Assembly (NCBI GenBank): GCA_963678485.1
Contig: OY782882.1
Location: 806,001-870,000, forward strand
Length of the DNA stretch: 64,000 bases
Origin: CALGYY01 sp963678485
GTDB lineage: Bacteria > Bacteroidota > Bacteroidia > Bacteroidales > CAIWKO01
Direction: 5' to 3'
The notes under the pieces are model-generated. The model had not been told where the DNA came from and ran no database searches. It saw nothing but the letters and a program-made list of their open reading frames with translations. Numbering within the stretch: position 1 is the stretch's first letter; each line of letters starts with the position of its first letter. The position numbers were made by a program, and so were the translations under genes. This document shows, piece by piece, positions 35,285 to 44,546 of the stretch.

Positions 35285-36808
35285 CTATTTGATGATTTCT
35301 GTAGGCAGCAAGTTCTGAGCAATGGGGCAATTCATACAATTATGATCAAAATGCGATAGCATCTTTTTCTTGCGTACACGCCGAAAATTCTCATTGAAGA
35401 AAATAGAGAACAGCGTACTTGACCCATCGAGTTTGCCCATAGTTCCGCTGTAATACGAACATGGCAGTATCTTTTCCTGATCAACAATCATAATTTCATT
35501 AAAAGGACGCAGACAAGTTGCATTGTCTAAAAAACGATAATGCTCCTCTGCATTATCATTAAGAACGAGGTCTGGATGAGGCTCCACTATTTCAGTTTGC
35601 ACATCAGGAAGAACAGCATTAAAGTCTGAAAGATTCACTTCCGGAATATTCGCAGGAATGAATGATTCATTGGTATTATAAGGTTCAGGGAGCCGGACGT
35701 GGACATTGAATTTTTTGGATGCATCGATGACAAGCTCCCTGTAATAATTGTATTTTGCAGGGAAGCGGCTTAACATCTCCTCATGCTCACTAAAATAAAT
35801 ATTGCCTACTAGATGGCGGAAATCAATCATTCCTATACCCAATTCCGCACATAATTGCACAAAGAGTGGCGCTTCGTGAATGTTTGAATTCATCAACACA
35901 AAATCCATCAATAACTCAGGAAATTTGCGATGCTGCAATATCTTAAGATCACGTAAGGCTTTTATATTTCCAATGATTTTACTGTAACTCGCACCAACCC
36001 TGATGCGCTCTAATACCGTTTTAGTAACCCCATCAAAAGATAACAACACATGAGCAATGTTATTTTCCATGATTACTTTTCTAGCCTTGGAATCCATGAG
36101 CATTCCATTCGTACAAAAGTCAATCTCTATCTGTGGATAATGCGTATTCAGCATGGTGATGATATCTGCAAAATGCTTCGACATCAATGGCTCGAAACCA
36201 CAAGAAAGCATAATACTTTTCACATAAGGACCGATATCACTCAGATAATGCCGCAACTGATCAGCCGAAATATTTTTGGTGGGTTGCGAATGAATCTCCT
36301 CTTCCTTATAATGGCACATGATGCATTTCAGATTACACTTATTCGTGATGTCCATACGAATGGTAATCCAGGGATGCTTTGGCAAGGTCTTCTTTAATTT
36401 CTTTTCGATACGGTCATGACGCAACTCATGCCTTCTTTGTTTATCATCCACCTCAATTTCCTGAATAATGGATGTATTCAAGTCGAGAACAATACTAATC
36501 TTTTTGGTCTTACCAACTTTGTGCTCAACTTCGACCTCTAGTCTAAGTCCCTTTTTCAAATCTATAGGTTCGGCAATCGCCTGAACAGTAAACCCACACT
36601 TGACATTTCCAGGAAAGTTATTGAAGTGTTGGGCAACATCCGGTCGTTCAGTTCCAAACTCCAGAAAACAGCTACGCATGGCGGCAGACGGCAGATCCAT
36701 GTTCAAAATCTTGTGCGAACAAAGGATCCATCCCCTAATCTCATTCGAGGCTATTTGCACATCAATGGGACGAGGAAAGTCGATGCAATATAAGAAATGT
36801 AATACCAT
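35285..36808 (-). CDS. radical SAM/SPASM protein with N-terminal glycan-associated beta domain
   Basis: 507 residues. Residues ~1-110 form a beta domain with IRGWILCSH and ERPDVAQHFNNFPGNVKCGF, matching a small domain I know fused to glycosyltransferases and methyltransferases of surface-glycan loci (pattern GW...RPDVA..FP...GF). The radical SAM core follows from ~145: DITNKCNLKCIMCHYKEEE carries the C-x3-C-x2-C cluster motif, then SCGFEPLMSKHF. The C-terminal SPASM region has CLRPFNEIMI, ILPCSYYSG and HNCMNCPIAQN, cysteines for an auxiliary Fe-S cluster. Substrate unknown; the neighbours suggest sugar or lipid-carrier modification. Confidence 0.8.
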   Translation of the reverse strand: MVLHFLYCIDFPRPIDVQIASNEIRGWILCSHKILNMDLPSAAMRSCFLEFGTERPDVAQHFNNFPGNVKCGFTVQAIAEPIDLKKGLRLEVEVEHKVGKTKKISIVLDLNTSIIQEIEVDDKQRRHELRHDRIEKKLKKTLPKHPWITIRMDITNKCNLKCIMCHYKEEEIHSQPTKNISADQLRHYLSDIGPYVKSIMLSCGFEPLMSKHFADIITMLNTHYPQIEIDFCTNGMLMDSKARKVIMENNIAHVLLSFDGVTKTVLERIRVGASYSKIIGNIKALRDLKILQHRKFPELLMDFVLMNSNIHEAPLFVQLCAELGIGMIDFRHLVGNIYFSEHEEMLSRFPAKYNYYRELVIDASKKFNVHVRLPEPYNTNESFIPANIPEVNLSDFNAVLPDVQTEIVEPHPDLVLNDNAEEHYRFLDNATCLRPFNEIMIVDQEKILPCSYYSGTMGKLDGSSTLFSIFFNENFRRVRKKKMLSHFDHNCMNCPIAQNLLPTEIIK

Positions 36809-37096
36809 ATTTTTCTGCCTTATACCGGACTCAAACCGCCTGTTTGCGCGGTGTGCGACAAATTAGTTATTCTTTTCTAAACTAATTTACCAATTCAAAT
36901 CAGTAACTATTTTGACTTTATAATTTTACAATTTGTATATTTTGTGAGTGACATAATCCTTATGATGATAGTTTTAGAAACCGCACCAATCGGAACTTTC
37001 AGCACCCACTTGAAGCTGACACAACTCGATATTGAGACGAATTATTGCTTCCAAATGTTGACATTTTTTTTGCAAATCAAAAATTTTCTTATCGTT

Positions 37097-39229
37097 CTAT
37101 TTCATTCCAAAGTTATGTACACCTAAGGAAAGATTAGGGTTGTAACAAGGATCGTTTTCAACATAGGCCTTCCATTTCTTCCTGAAAAGATTCACTTCCT
37201 TCACATGCTTCTTATAGGATTCGCTAGTGCTGTGAGGATGTCCGCGCGAGATTGATTCGTAATGATACAATTCGCAATGCGGTACGTAGAGATTTTGATA
37301 ACCCGCTTCTTTTACTTTCAGGCAGAAATCAACATCGTTATATTCTGTCCCAAAACTCTCGTCAAATCCACCCACCTGATCAAAAACGCTGGTACGAACC
37401 ATAAAACATGCACCAGTGACTGCAGAATATGTATTAAGCATATTCACATAATTAAAATAGCCAGGACCATCGCGATCTTCTCCAACAAGCACATGGCCTG
37501 CTGCGCCACCAAGACCAATGACTACTCCTGCATGCTGAATGGTGTCGTTATCATAAAGTAACTTTGCTCCGGCAACACCGATTTCTTGGCGCTGCACATG
37601 TTCCATCATGGCTTCTAGCCAATCAGGAGCAATCACTTCTGTGTCATTATTCAGCAATAATAAAAATTCTCCGCTTGCATTTTTTCTTCCGAGATTAATG
37701 AGTCGTGAGAAATTGAATGCTTCTTTATCCTGCACACACTTGAACGAAAGTTTATTATTGCGTGAATATACTTTTATCAAATCAAAGAAATCTTTTTCGT
37801 TACTATTGTTGTCGATAACGATGATTTCGAAATTCCTGTAGGTAGATTTGCGATCAATAGATCTGAGGCATTTCTTCAGAAAATCCGCCTTGTTCCTTGA
37901 TGGGATAATTATACTCACCTTGGCGTTTTTATTCTTCAACCCAAAGCGTATACTATATCCGCGGAAGCTGTCGAGAAAATCTACAGTGGCTTCCATTCCT
38001 CTTCTAACCATTGCCTCGGCCAGCGCACTTTGTGCAGCACGGTATGCATAAGGCTTAACGGCTTCGCTCATCGCAGCACTTTCGCTATGGATGCGCCAGT
38101 GGTAAAGCACCTCAGGAATATGTACAACATTGTTATATATTTCTGTATAGCGCAATACGAGATCATAATCCTGACTTCCCTCAAAGCCTGCACGCCATCC
38201 ACCCACATCGCGGAGCTGCGCGGTTTTAAAGACACACACGTGACCCAGATAATTTCGCGAAAGTAAATTGTCGGGACACCAATCAGGCTTAAAGTGAGGA
38301 TCAGAGTGTATGCCCCATTCGTCGATTTTGTCTTCATCAGAATAGATAAGGTCGATATTACTATTTCTGTTTACAACCTTCGCCATCGCGTACAGGGCAT
38401 CTTCACGTAAGATATCATCATGATCCATTAGCACTGCATACTCGCCAGTGGCCAGTTCCAGCGCGGAGTTTGACGCTCGCGAGATATGACCATTTTGTTC
38501 ACGATAAACGACTTTGATGCGAGCATCAGCCTTGCAGTATTTTTCCAGCGTTTCTCGAATCTCAGGATCTGTGGAGCAATCATCGGCAATGCAGAGTTCC
38601 CAATACTCATAAATTTGTCCAATCACCGAATCCAGTGTTTTTGTAAACAAATCGATACGCGGATTATAAACCGGCATAACGATACTGAACACCGGTTGAT
38701 GACTGAAGCCATGGATGTTTCGCTTGTATTGCTTGATCATTTCCTTGTTCAGTCTTTTCCTCAATAAATACTGGGAATACTGACTTGTTGTAGCCAAATA
38801 ATTTCCTGTTACTTCGATAATGACCACCTTGCGTGTCTCAAAAATAAGGTACAGCGCACGGAATACTTTAGTCAGCATCAATCTAAAAACACGACCACCA
38901 CGTTTGAAAATATAGTGATACAACACAGATCCAAAATTGCGCTTTTTCCCTTTGCTAACATTCGAACGCAACCGACCCAGATACAAATAATAATACTTGC
39001 GAAACTTAATCAATTTGCTATTCTCTAGTTCTGCAAGTTGCTTGATTAACTTATCCATGCTTCGCAACGCCAGCGCCAGCTGTTTGTTCAGCTCAGCAAT
39101 TTCCTTGGTCGCGCGATGATGTTTCTTTTCCCAGTATTGTTCGTTGCCCACTTCCTCATCAACTTCAGGTATGATGTGGACTTCCTCCTCGACAGCTTTG
39201 GTTACCAGATTATTTTTCCGATCCCTCAT
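37097..39229 (-). CDS. tandem GT2 glycosyltransferase
   Basis: 710 residues. The N-terminal ~100 residues are charged and coiled-coil-like (TKEIAELNKQLALALRSMDK). The first GT2 domain starts near 180 (VFSIVMPVYNPRIDLFTKTL) with DDCSTDPEI and LMDHDDILREDAL (DHDD metal motif). The second starts near 435 (KVSIIIPSRNKADFLKKC) with DNNSNEKDF, LLLLNNDTEVIAPDWLEAM (NNDTE) and a GT2 tail YNDVDFCLKVKEAGYQNLYVPHCELYHYES. Two active sites suggest one polypeptide adding two sugars or alternating linkages. It is next to the ABC exporter genes, 53 bp downstream of the ATPase gene. Confidence 0.92.
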   Translation of the reverse strand: MRDRKNNLVTKAVEEEVHIIPEVDEEVGNEQYWEKKHHRATKEIAELNKQLALALRSMDKLIKQLAELENSKLIKFRKYYYLYLGRLRSNVSKGKKRNFGSVLYHYIFKRGGRVFRLMLTKVFRALYLIFETRKVVIIEVTGNYLATTSQYSQYLLRKRLNKEMIKQYKRNIHGFSHQPVFSIVMPVYNPRIDLFTKTLDSVIGQIYEYWELCIADDCSTDPEIRETLEKYCKADARIKVVYREQNGHISRASNSALELATGEYAVLMDHDDILREDALYAMAKVVNRNSNIDLIYSDEDKIDEWGIHSDPHFKPDWCPDNLLSRNYLGHVCVFKTAQLRDVGGWRAGFEGSQDYDLVLRYTEIYNNVVHIPEVLYHWRIHSESAAMSEAVKPYAYRAAQSALAEAMVRRGMEATVDFLDSFRGYSIRFGLKNKNAKVSIIIPSRNKADFLKKCLRSIDRKSTYRNFEIIVIDNNSNEKDFFDLIKVYSRNNKLSFKCVQDKEAFNFSRLINLGRKNASGEFLLLLNNDTEVIAPDWLEAMMEHVQRQEIGVAGAKLLYDNDTIQHAGVVIGLGGAAGHVLVGEDRDGPGYFNYVNMLNTYSAVTGACFMVRTSVFDQVGGFDESFGTEYNDVDFCLKVKEAGYQNLYVPHCELYHYESISRGHPHSTSESYKKHVKEVNLFRKKWKAYVENDPCYNPNLSLGVHNFGMK

Positions 39230-39282
39230 AGATTTATACTTCGTTCAACGACCATGCTGTGGTCATTGTAGGTTCAACAGTA

Positions 39283-40020
39283 TTAAAACAAGTTATTATA
39301 GACATAAGCAGCTTCATCCGAATTTCCGTTGAAGATCATTTTACCATCTTTAAGACAAATGCCACGGGAACAAATCTCACGCACTTCGCCCGGACTGTGC
39401 GATACAAACAACAATGTGGTACCGTTATCCAGAATCTCGTGAATACGGTTCATGCATTTTGTCTGAAATCCGCGATCACCTACCGCGAGCACTTCATCAA
39501 TCATCAATAGATCTGGTTGTCCCGTCATCACACAGCTAAAAGCTAGGCGAGCGAGCATGCCCGTTGAATACATCTTCGTAGGTTTCTTCAACTGCTCATT
39601 TGTTAATTCAGCAAAATCAGAAACCTTGTCGATCATTTCCTGACGTGTTGCCTTGCTGTAATTCCCCGATAGAGCCAAGGCAATACGCATATTCTCATAA
39701 CCTGAAAGTTCCAGCTCAAGCCCCGCTCCGAGCGCCAACAAGGGAGAAATTGGAACCCTAACATTTACCCAGCCCTTATCAGGCTTGATGATACCGGCAA
39801 TTGTGCGAAGTAATGTGCTTTTACCACTACCATTGGGTCCTAAAATACCAACCGATTCTCCTTTGAAAATTTCCAGATCGATGTGATGTAATACCTTATG
39901 TTTCTGAAAAGGATTGATAAACGAAGCCTTCAGCACAAAGTCCTTTATGGAATGCACTCCCTTCCTGCTTTGCAGGTAACTTACAGATACATCACTCAGT
40001 TTTATAACGTAATCCTTCAT
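39283..40020 (-). CDS. ABC-2 polysaccharide exporter ATPase (Wzt/TagH type)
   Basis: 245 residues. Walker A GPNGSGKST at ~58-66, signature YSTGMLARLAF near 152, Walker B LLMIDEVLAVGD near 172, H-loop FVSHSPGE. It starts 2 bp after the permease gene. The sequence stops right after the nucleotide-binding domain; the C-terminal glycan-recognition domain of some Wzt proteins is absent, so export should not depend on a capped non-reducing end. Confidence 0.93.
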   Translation of the reverse strand: MKDYVIKLSDVSVSYLQSRKGVHSIKDFVLKASFINPFQKHKVLHHIDLEIFKGESVGILGPNGSGKSTLLRTIAGIIKPDKGWVNVRVPISPLLALGAGLELELSGYENMRIALALSGNYSKATRQEMIDKVSDFAELTNEQLKKPTKMYSTGMLARLAFSCVMTGQPDLLMIDEVLAVGDRGFQTKCMNRIHEILDNGTTLLFVSHSPGEVREICSRGICLKDGKMIFNGNSDEAAYVYNNLF

Positions 40021-40022
40021 GA

Positions 40023-40778
40023 CTATAAGTTAGAAATGAATCCGTTTCGCGTTTTACGATAAACAAAGATTGCAATAAGTGCCGCAACAGCCGTGATCAA
40101 CAAGCAGCGACCCACATAATGCATCGATGGTGGTTGGCCTTCCCAAAGCACGTTCCTTACAAGTTCCAAAAAGTGATATATGGGATTGTACTTGACAATG
40201 AATTTATACTGTTCCGGAACAATCTTATATGAATACGCTATTGGCGATAAATAAAACATTGCAGGGTTAATTGTATTCCATAGGATTCCAACATCCCTGA
40301 AGAACACATTCAAAGAACCCAGAATCACTCCAATAGAAAAAATAAATATTGAAAACAACAAAATAACGGGAATAATATAAAGCAAGTTCCAGGTCATGGT
40401 TAATCCCATAAAACACATAATGACCATAAAAGGAATTAATCCAATTAAGAAACTTACAAGTTCACTCCCCAGCTCTGTGAGAGGATAGATGGTCTTTGGT
40501 AGATTTAAGGACTTTATCAGATGCGTATTTTTTATAAATACTACACAAAGTTGATTTGTTCCTCCTGCAAAATAAATCCAGAACACGAGTCCACTCAGCA
40601 CATAGAGTGGATAGTTTTGGATACTTGGAAATGCCGTTGAAAAGATTGCAAGAAAAATAAGCAGGTATAAAAAAGGATGCAACAAGCTCCACAAAAAACC
40701 CAGCGCTGAGTGTTTATACTTCAACTGAAGGTTTTTATAGATAAGAAACAGTATAATATATTTCCGTTTGCCGGGCAT
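40023..40778 (-). CDS. ABC-2 polysaccharide exporter permease (Wzm/TagG type)
   Basis: Start taken at ATG 40778 (MPGKRKYIILFLIYKNLQLKYK), giving 251 residues, the family's usual length; the frame stays open to 40922 but would overlap the divergent gene. Six membrane helices. Family marks: KYKHSALGFLWSLLHPFLYLLIF, IKSLNLPKTIYPL, FRDVGILWNTINPAMFYLSPIAYS and YNPIYHFLELVRNVLW. Together with the ATPase it exports lipid-linked glycan. Confidence 0.92.
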   Translation of the reverse strand: MPGKRKYIILFLIYKNLQLKYKHSALGFLWSLLHPFLYLLIFLAIFSTAFPSIQNYPLYVLSGLVFWIYFAGGTNQLCVVFIKNTHLIKSLNLPKTIYPLTELGSELVSFLIGLIPFMVIMCFMGLTMTWNLLYIIPVILLFSIFIFSIGVILGSLNVFFRDVGILWNTINPAMFYLSPIAYSYKIVPEQYKFIVKYNPIYHFLELVRNVLWEGQPPSMHYVGRCLLITAVAALIAIFVYRKTRNGFISNL

Positions 40779-40902
40779 ACTAAAATTTTGAGCAAAATAA
40801 GACAAATATGTGACATGAGACACTAAAACTCTGGTATATTTTTCACAGAAGCGGTATGGGTATCCATAAAAACCAATAGCTTTGCAATAAAGAAAAACCC
40901 AG

Positions 40903-41946
40903 TTGCCAAAACCTCTCCGCATATATATTAATGGAAGGTTCCTCTGTCAGACTACGACCGGGGTACAGCGCTACGCACGGGGCTTGTCCAACGCATTACA
41001 ACAGTCACATCCTGAAGTCATACTGCTCGCACCCCGCAAATCAGCATATATTCAGGGCTTAGCCATTAAACGCATTGGCCTGGGTTCTGGTGTTTTCTGG
41101 GAACAGTTCTGGCTTCCACTATATTTACTTTTTCGTAAACGGCCGCTGCTGATTAACTTATGCAATACCGCACCCCTTCTGCGAAAGCGACAAATCGTCT
41201 GCATTCACGACCTGGCTTACTTAAAGGACCATGGCTGGTTTCACAACTCTTTCCGAAGTTGGTATTCCTTTCTAATACCTAGAATAAGTAAGCGTTCGAA
41301 GGCATTGATTACGGTTTCCGAATCTATGCGAAAAGAAATACAATTATCGCTTTCAGTGCCAATGGATAAGATTAATGTTGTACCCAATGGGCTTCCTGAA
41401 ATTACTTTTGAAAAAGATTACGAGCTTCAATTTCCCTATCTTTTATTGACCGGCGTCTTTAATCCCAGAAAAAATGCGCAATTTGTTCTTGCTCAGCGCT
41501 CAGAAATAAAGAAGCGTGGACTTCATATTGTGTGCATCGGCTCTGAAGCTGATATATTTGGCAACATTGAAATTACTCAGGATGAGCACATCCATTGGTT
41601 TAAATATGTTGAAGATGGTCGTTATTATTCATTGATAAAACAGGCTCAGGTGTTGGCCTTTCCATCAGAATACGAAGGTTTTGGCATACCAATTCTGGAA
41701 GCACTGATTCTTGGGACTCCGGTGATAGCGCCAGATCTGGAGATATATCGAGAATCCTTTGCTACGCTTCCAAACTATTATAAAAAAGGTGATACGCAAA
41801 GCTTCCTAAATGCGCTTGATGAAATATTGTTAAAAAAGTCTAAAGTCAGTGATGCTTCATATCTGAAAATATTGCATAATTTTGAGGCCTCCTCCGAACG
41901 GCTTTGGGAGCTCATATTACTTTTAATAACAAAACAACTCGAATAA
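40903..41946 (+). CDS. GT4-family glycosyltransferase
   Basis: 347 residues from a TTG start at 40903: an in-frame stop lies at 40888 and the conserved N-terminus LRIYINGRFLCQTTTGVQRYAR begins within six codons, so TTG is the only reasonable start. GT-B fold: VCIHDLAYLKDHGWFHN, SKALITVSESMRKEI, VVPNGLPE, LLLTGVFNPRKNAQFVL, and AFPSEYEGFGIPILEALILGTPVIA with the donor-binding E-x7-E pair. Similar proteins are mannosyl- or rhamnosyltransferases. It begins a plus-strand run of three glycan genes. Confidence 0.9.
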   Translation: MPKPLRIYINGRFLCQTTTGVQRYARGLSNALQQSHPEVILLAPRKSAYIQGLAIKRIGLGSGVFWEQFWLPLYLLFRKRPLLINLCNTAPLLRKRQIVCIHDLAYLKDHGWFHNSFRSWYSFLIPRISKRSKALITVSESMRKEIQLSLSVPMDKINVVPNGLPEITFEKDYELQFPYLLLTGVFNPRKNAQFVLAQRSEIKKRGLHIVCIGSEADIFGNIEITQDEHIHWFKYVEDGRYYSLIKQAQVLAFPSEYEGFGIPILEALILGTPVIAPDLEIYRESFATLPNYYKKGDTQSFLNALDEILLKKSKVSDASYLKILHNFEASSERLWELILLLITKQLE

Positions 41947-41960
41947 ACTCAACACTGCAG

Positions 41961-43079
41961 ATGCCAAAAATTGCCCTTGTGCACGATTGGTTTAATGAAG
42001 CCGGCGGATCAGAAATGGTCGTGAAGGAGATACTGCATTGTTATCCTGAGGCGGATGTATTTTGCCTGTTCGATTTTTTTGATGATGAAAACCGTAATAA
42101 ATTCCTGCAAGGAAAAAAAACGCATCGAAGCTTTATCCAATGGATGCCCTTTGCACGTAAAGCCTATCGAAATTATTTCCCGCTCTTCCCTAGAGCTATT
42201 GAACGTTTAAAACTGAGCAACTACGATGTAATTATCTCATCGTCGTCCTGCGTGGCTAAAGGTGCCATGCGAAATAAAGGACAGTTGCACATATCCTATT
42301 GTCACAGTCCTGCACGTTATGCATGGGATCTGAAAGAAGATTATTTGAGGGTCACCAATCGTTCAATTGCAAGGTCGATTCTGAGTTATTTCTTCGAAAA
42401 ATTACGTCTTTGGGATTTGAAAAGCAGCGACCGCGTTGATTATTTCATCGCTAACTCCTATTTCGTACGTGAGCGTATCAGCCGATTTTTCTTGCGCGAG
42501 AGCACCGTTATTTATCCGCCCGTAAATGTTGAAATGAAGACAGTATGCGGCGAGCGTAGCGACACATATATTACTGTTTCCAGATTGGTGACTTACAAAA
42601 ATGTAGACTTAATTATTGAGGCTTTTCGCCAGATGCCTGAATTAAAACTCGAAATTGCCGGTCATGGCCCAATGCGCAACAAATACATGAAAGACCTTCC
42701 TCCCAATATTACCTATTTGGGATACATTGATGACGAAACCAAGCATCGCAAAATTGCTCAAGCCAAAGCATTCATAGCCGCAGCCACGGAGGATTTTGGA
42801 ATTTCGATTGTTGAAGCCCAGTCCTACTGTACACCAGTAATCATACCTTCAGTAGGCGGATATAAAGAGACGGTTAATCAGCACACTGGTGTATTCTTCA
42901 GACATCAAACGGTTGCAGCGCTGGTTGCCACCATTCGTGAGTTCCATAACAGCGGAAAAGAATTTACGAAAGAACAATTCGAAGCAAATATCAAATCCTT
43001 TAGTATTGAAAGATTCCGTAAGGAATTTAAGGACTTTGTTGATGATAAAATTGAGCGACATTTTACCGGAGCAAAATAA
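41961..43079 (+). CDS. GT4-family glycosyltransferase (WbaZ-like)
   Basis: Start at ATG 41961 (MPKIALVHDWFNEAGGSEMVV), 14 bp after the previous stop; 372 residues. GT-B fold with ISSSSCVAKGAMRNKGQLHISYCHSPARYAWDL, YFIANSYFVRERI, IYPPVNV, TVSRLVTYKNVDLIIEAF and the donor site AFIAAATEDFGISIVEAQSYCTPVI. The H-S-P-x-R-Y-A-W block is typical of mannosyltransferases of the WbaZ type. It overlaps the next gene by 38 bp. Confidence 0.9.
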   Translation: MPKIALVHDWFNEAGGSEMVVKEILHCYPEADVFCLFDFFDDENRNKFLQGKKTHRSFIQWMPFARKAYRNYFPLFPRAIERLKLSNYDVIISSSSCVAKGAMRNKGQLHISYCHSPARYAWDLKEDYLRVTNRSIARSILSYFFEKLRLWDLKSSDRVDYFIANSYFVRERISRFFLRESTVIYPPVNVEMKTVCGERSDTYITVSRLVTYKNVDLIIEAFRQMPELKLEIAGHGPMRNKYMKDLPPNITYLGYIDDETKHRKIAQAKAFIAAATEDFGISIVEAQSYCTPVIIPSVGGYKETVNQHTGVFFRHQTVAALVATIREFHNSGKEFTKEQFEANIKSFSIERFRKEFKDFVDDKIERHFTGAK

Positions 43080-44289
43080 GGCACATTATCGCCTCCACTT
43101 AATTACAACCTTGCTGTTTCTTGCATTGTTTGTCTTTCCGCTGCTGCCCTTAAAAGTCGCAAATCTAATATTGATGGCCTTTTCGGCTATGACACTTCTT
43201 TGCTACCTACTTCAGCCAAAACCTTTAGGAAAAATTCTCCTTCTTAATCTTGTGTTCGTGCTTCCTTTCCTCCCCTATTTGATTGAATATGGAATTTCCG
43301 GTTTTGATACTGTTGCACAGTTTGAGTTTGAGAAGAAACTTTTCTTTTTTACAGCACCCTTGTTTATCCCGCTATTCATCAAGCTTACCGGATTCAAAAA
43401 TTACAAAGCGGCACTACTGCTTTTCTCTGCATCTATTGTATTGTTGAGCATTTTCAGTATCGGCTGCTTATGTTTTGAAGGTATTCCTTTTAATTATGCA
43501 TCTTACGAGAACGGAGCATATATTTTACGCAATCATTTCGAAAAAATCACTGCCCAACATCCCAGCTATTTTTCACTGATGGCGATGTGTGCAGCCGCTT
43601 TTATTGGATACTCAAATGTTAGAAACAACAACATCTGGCGGATTATTAAATACTGCTGCATCGGATTATTATTGCTCATGATATTATTCCTTGCGGCAAA
43701 AATTGCGATGGTGTCGTGCGCTGCATTCCTTATAATCTGGCTCATTCAACGCAAGTGGACCATGCTTAAAAAAGTCGTTGCGGGTTTTGGGATTATCAGT
43801 ATTTTATTAGTGTTGATTCTTTGTATTCCGTCTCTAAAGCAACGATTCAACGAGGTTGGTGCATGGGCATCTCAGGAACCCAAAGCAGGCAATACGATTG
43901 AGCAGCGTGACATGATCATCGATTGCTCAATCAATGTTTTTTTAGATCATTGGCTCACCGGGACTGGAAACAGGTATTCACAACCGGCGCTTAACGAATG
44001 CTATCAAAGCAAAGGTTTTATTATAGATTCGCAATCAAGTTTCAATGCCCACAACCAATATCTTTCGATGGGTATAAATTATGGAATCGTTGGCTTGCTC
44101 CTGTTTTTAGGATGCCTGGTGTTAATATTCCGTAAGGTTTTCAAATTCCCCGTAGGCATCTATTTCGGAATCGCAGTCCTCATCTTCCTTATGAGTGAAT
44201 CCATGTTGGAACGTCAGATGGGGGTTTACACTGTTGGGTTGATTGCCTTGTTGCTTTTTAATATGCGTGCAGCATTTGATAATGTGTGA
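43042..44289 (+). CDS. O-antigen ligase/polymerase-like membrane protein
   Basis: Start taken at ATG 43042 (MIKLSDILPEQNKAHYRL), overlapping the previous gene by 38 bp; 415 residues. About ten helices with a large outside loop that contains WLTGTGNRYSQPALNECY and SSFNAHNQYLSMGINYGIVGLLLF, the Wzy_C/O-antigen ligase motif (H-N-x-Y-L). It would polymerise glycan or attach it to a lipid acceptor in the periplasm. Its presence in an ABC-exporter locus favours a ligase role. Confidence 0.85.
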   Translation: MIKLSDILPEQNKAHYRLHLITTLLFLALFVFPLLPLKVANLILMAFSAMTLLCYLLQPKPLGKILLLNLVFVLPFLPYLIEYGISGFDTVAQFEFEKKLFFFTAPLFIPLFIKLTGFKNYKAALLLFSASIVLLSIFSIGCLCFEGIPFNYASYENGAYILRNHFEKITAQHPSYFSLMAMCAAAFIGYSNVRNNNIWRIIKYCCIGLLLLMILFLAAKIAMVSCAAFLIIWLIQRKWTMLKKVVAGFGIISILLVLILCIPSLKQRFNEVGAWASQEPKAGNTIEQRDMIIDCSINVFLDHWLTGTGNRYSQPALNECYQSKGFIIDSQSSFNAHNQYLSMGINYGIVGLLLFLGCLVLIFRKVFKFPVGIYFGIAVLIFLMSESMLERQMGVYTVGLIALLLFNMRAAFDNV

Positions 44290-44546
44290 TGCATTTTGAT
44301 TGTTGCATCATGGATGCATGGTTTCCTCAGCTATCCAATAAGCACTATAAACCAAGGGATTCCGAATCAAGTCAGGAATGACTGCATCTATAAGCCACAT
44401 CACAAATATTTGGAATATCTGTATTAATAAAATCTGTCTCTAATATTTAAACATTGATGATTTCCTCAGCCTTGTTTCACTAATAACCATTTAACTAGTT
44501 AACAATTCAACTAATCAACTATTAACTTTAAACAAAAAGCCAACAA
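44290..44546. other. gene-free spacer
   Basis: No gene seen. A short inverted pair ATTCC (44359-44363) / GGAAT (44375-44379) and an A/C/T-rich stretch (TAACCATTTAACTAGTTAAC) near 44484 are the only structure. Confidence 0.5.

Noticed and set aside
40779..40922. N-terminal extension of the ABC permease
   Set aside because: It would overlap the divergent glycosyltransferase gene, and ATG 40778 gives the normal family length.
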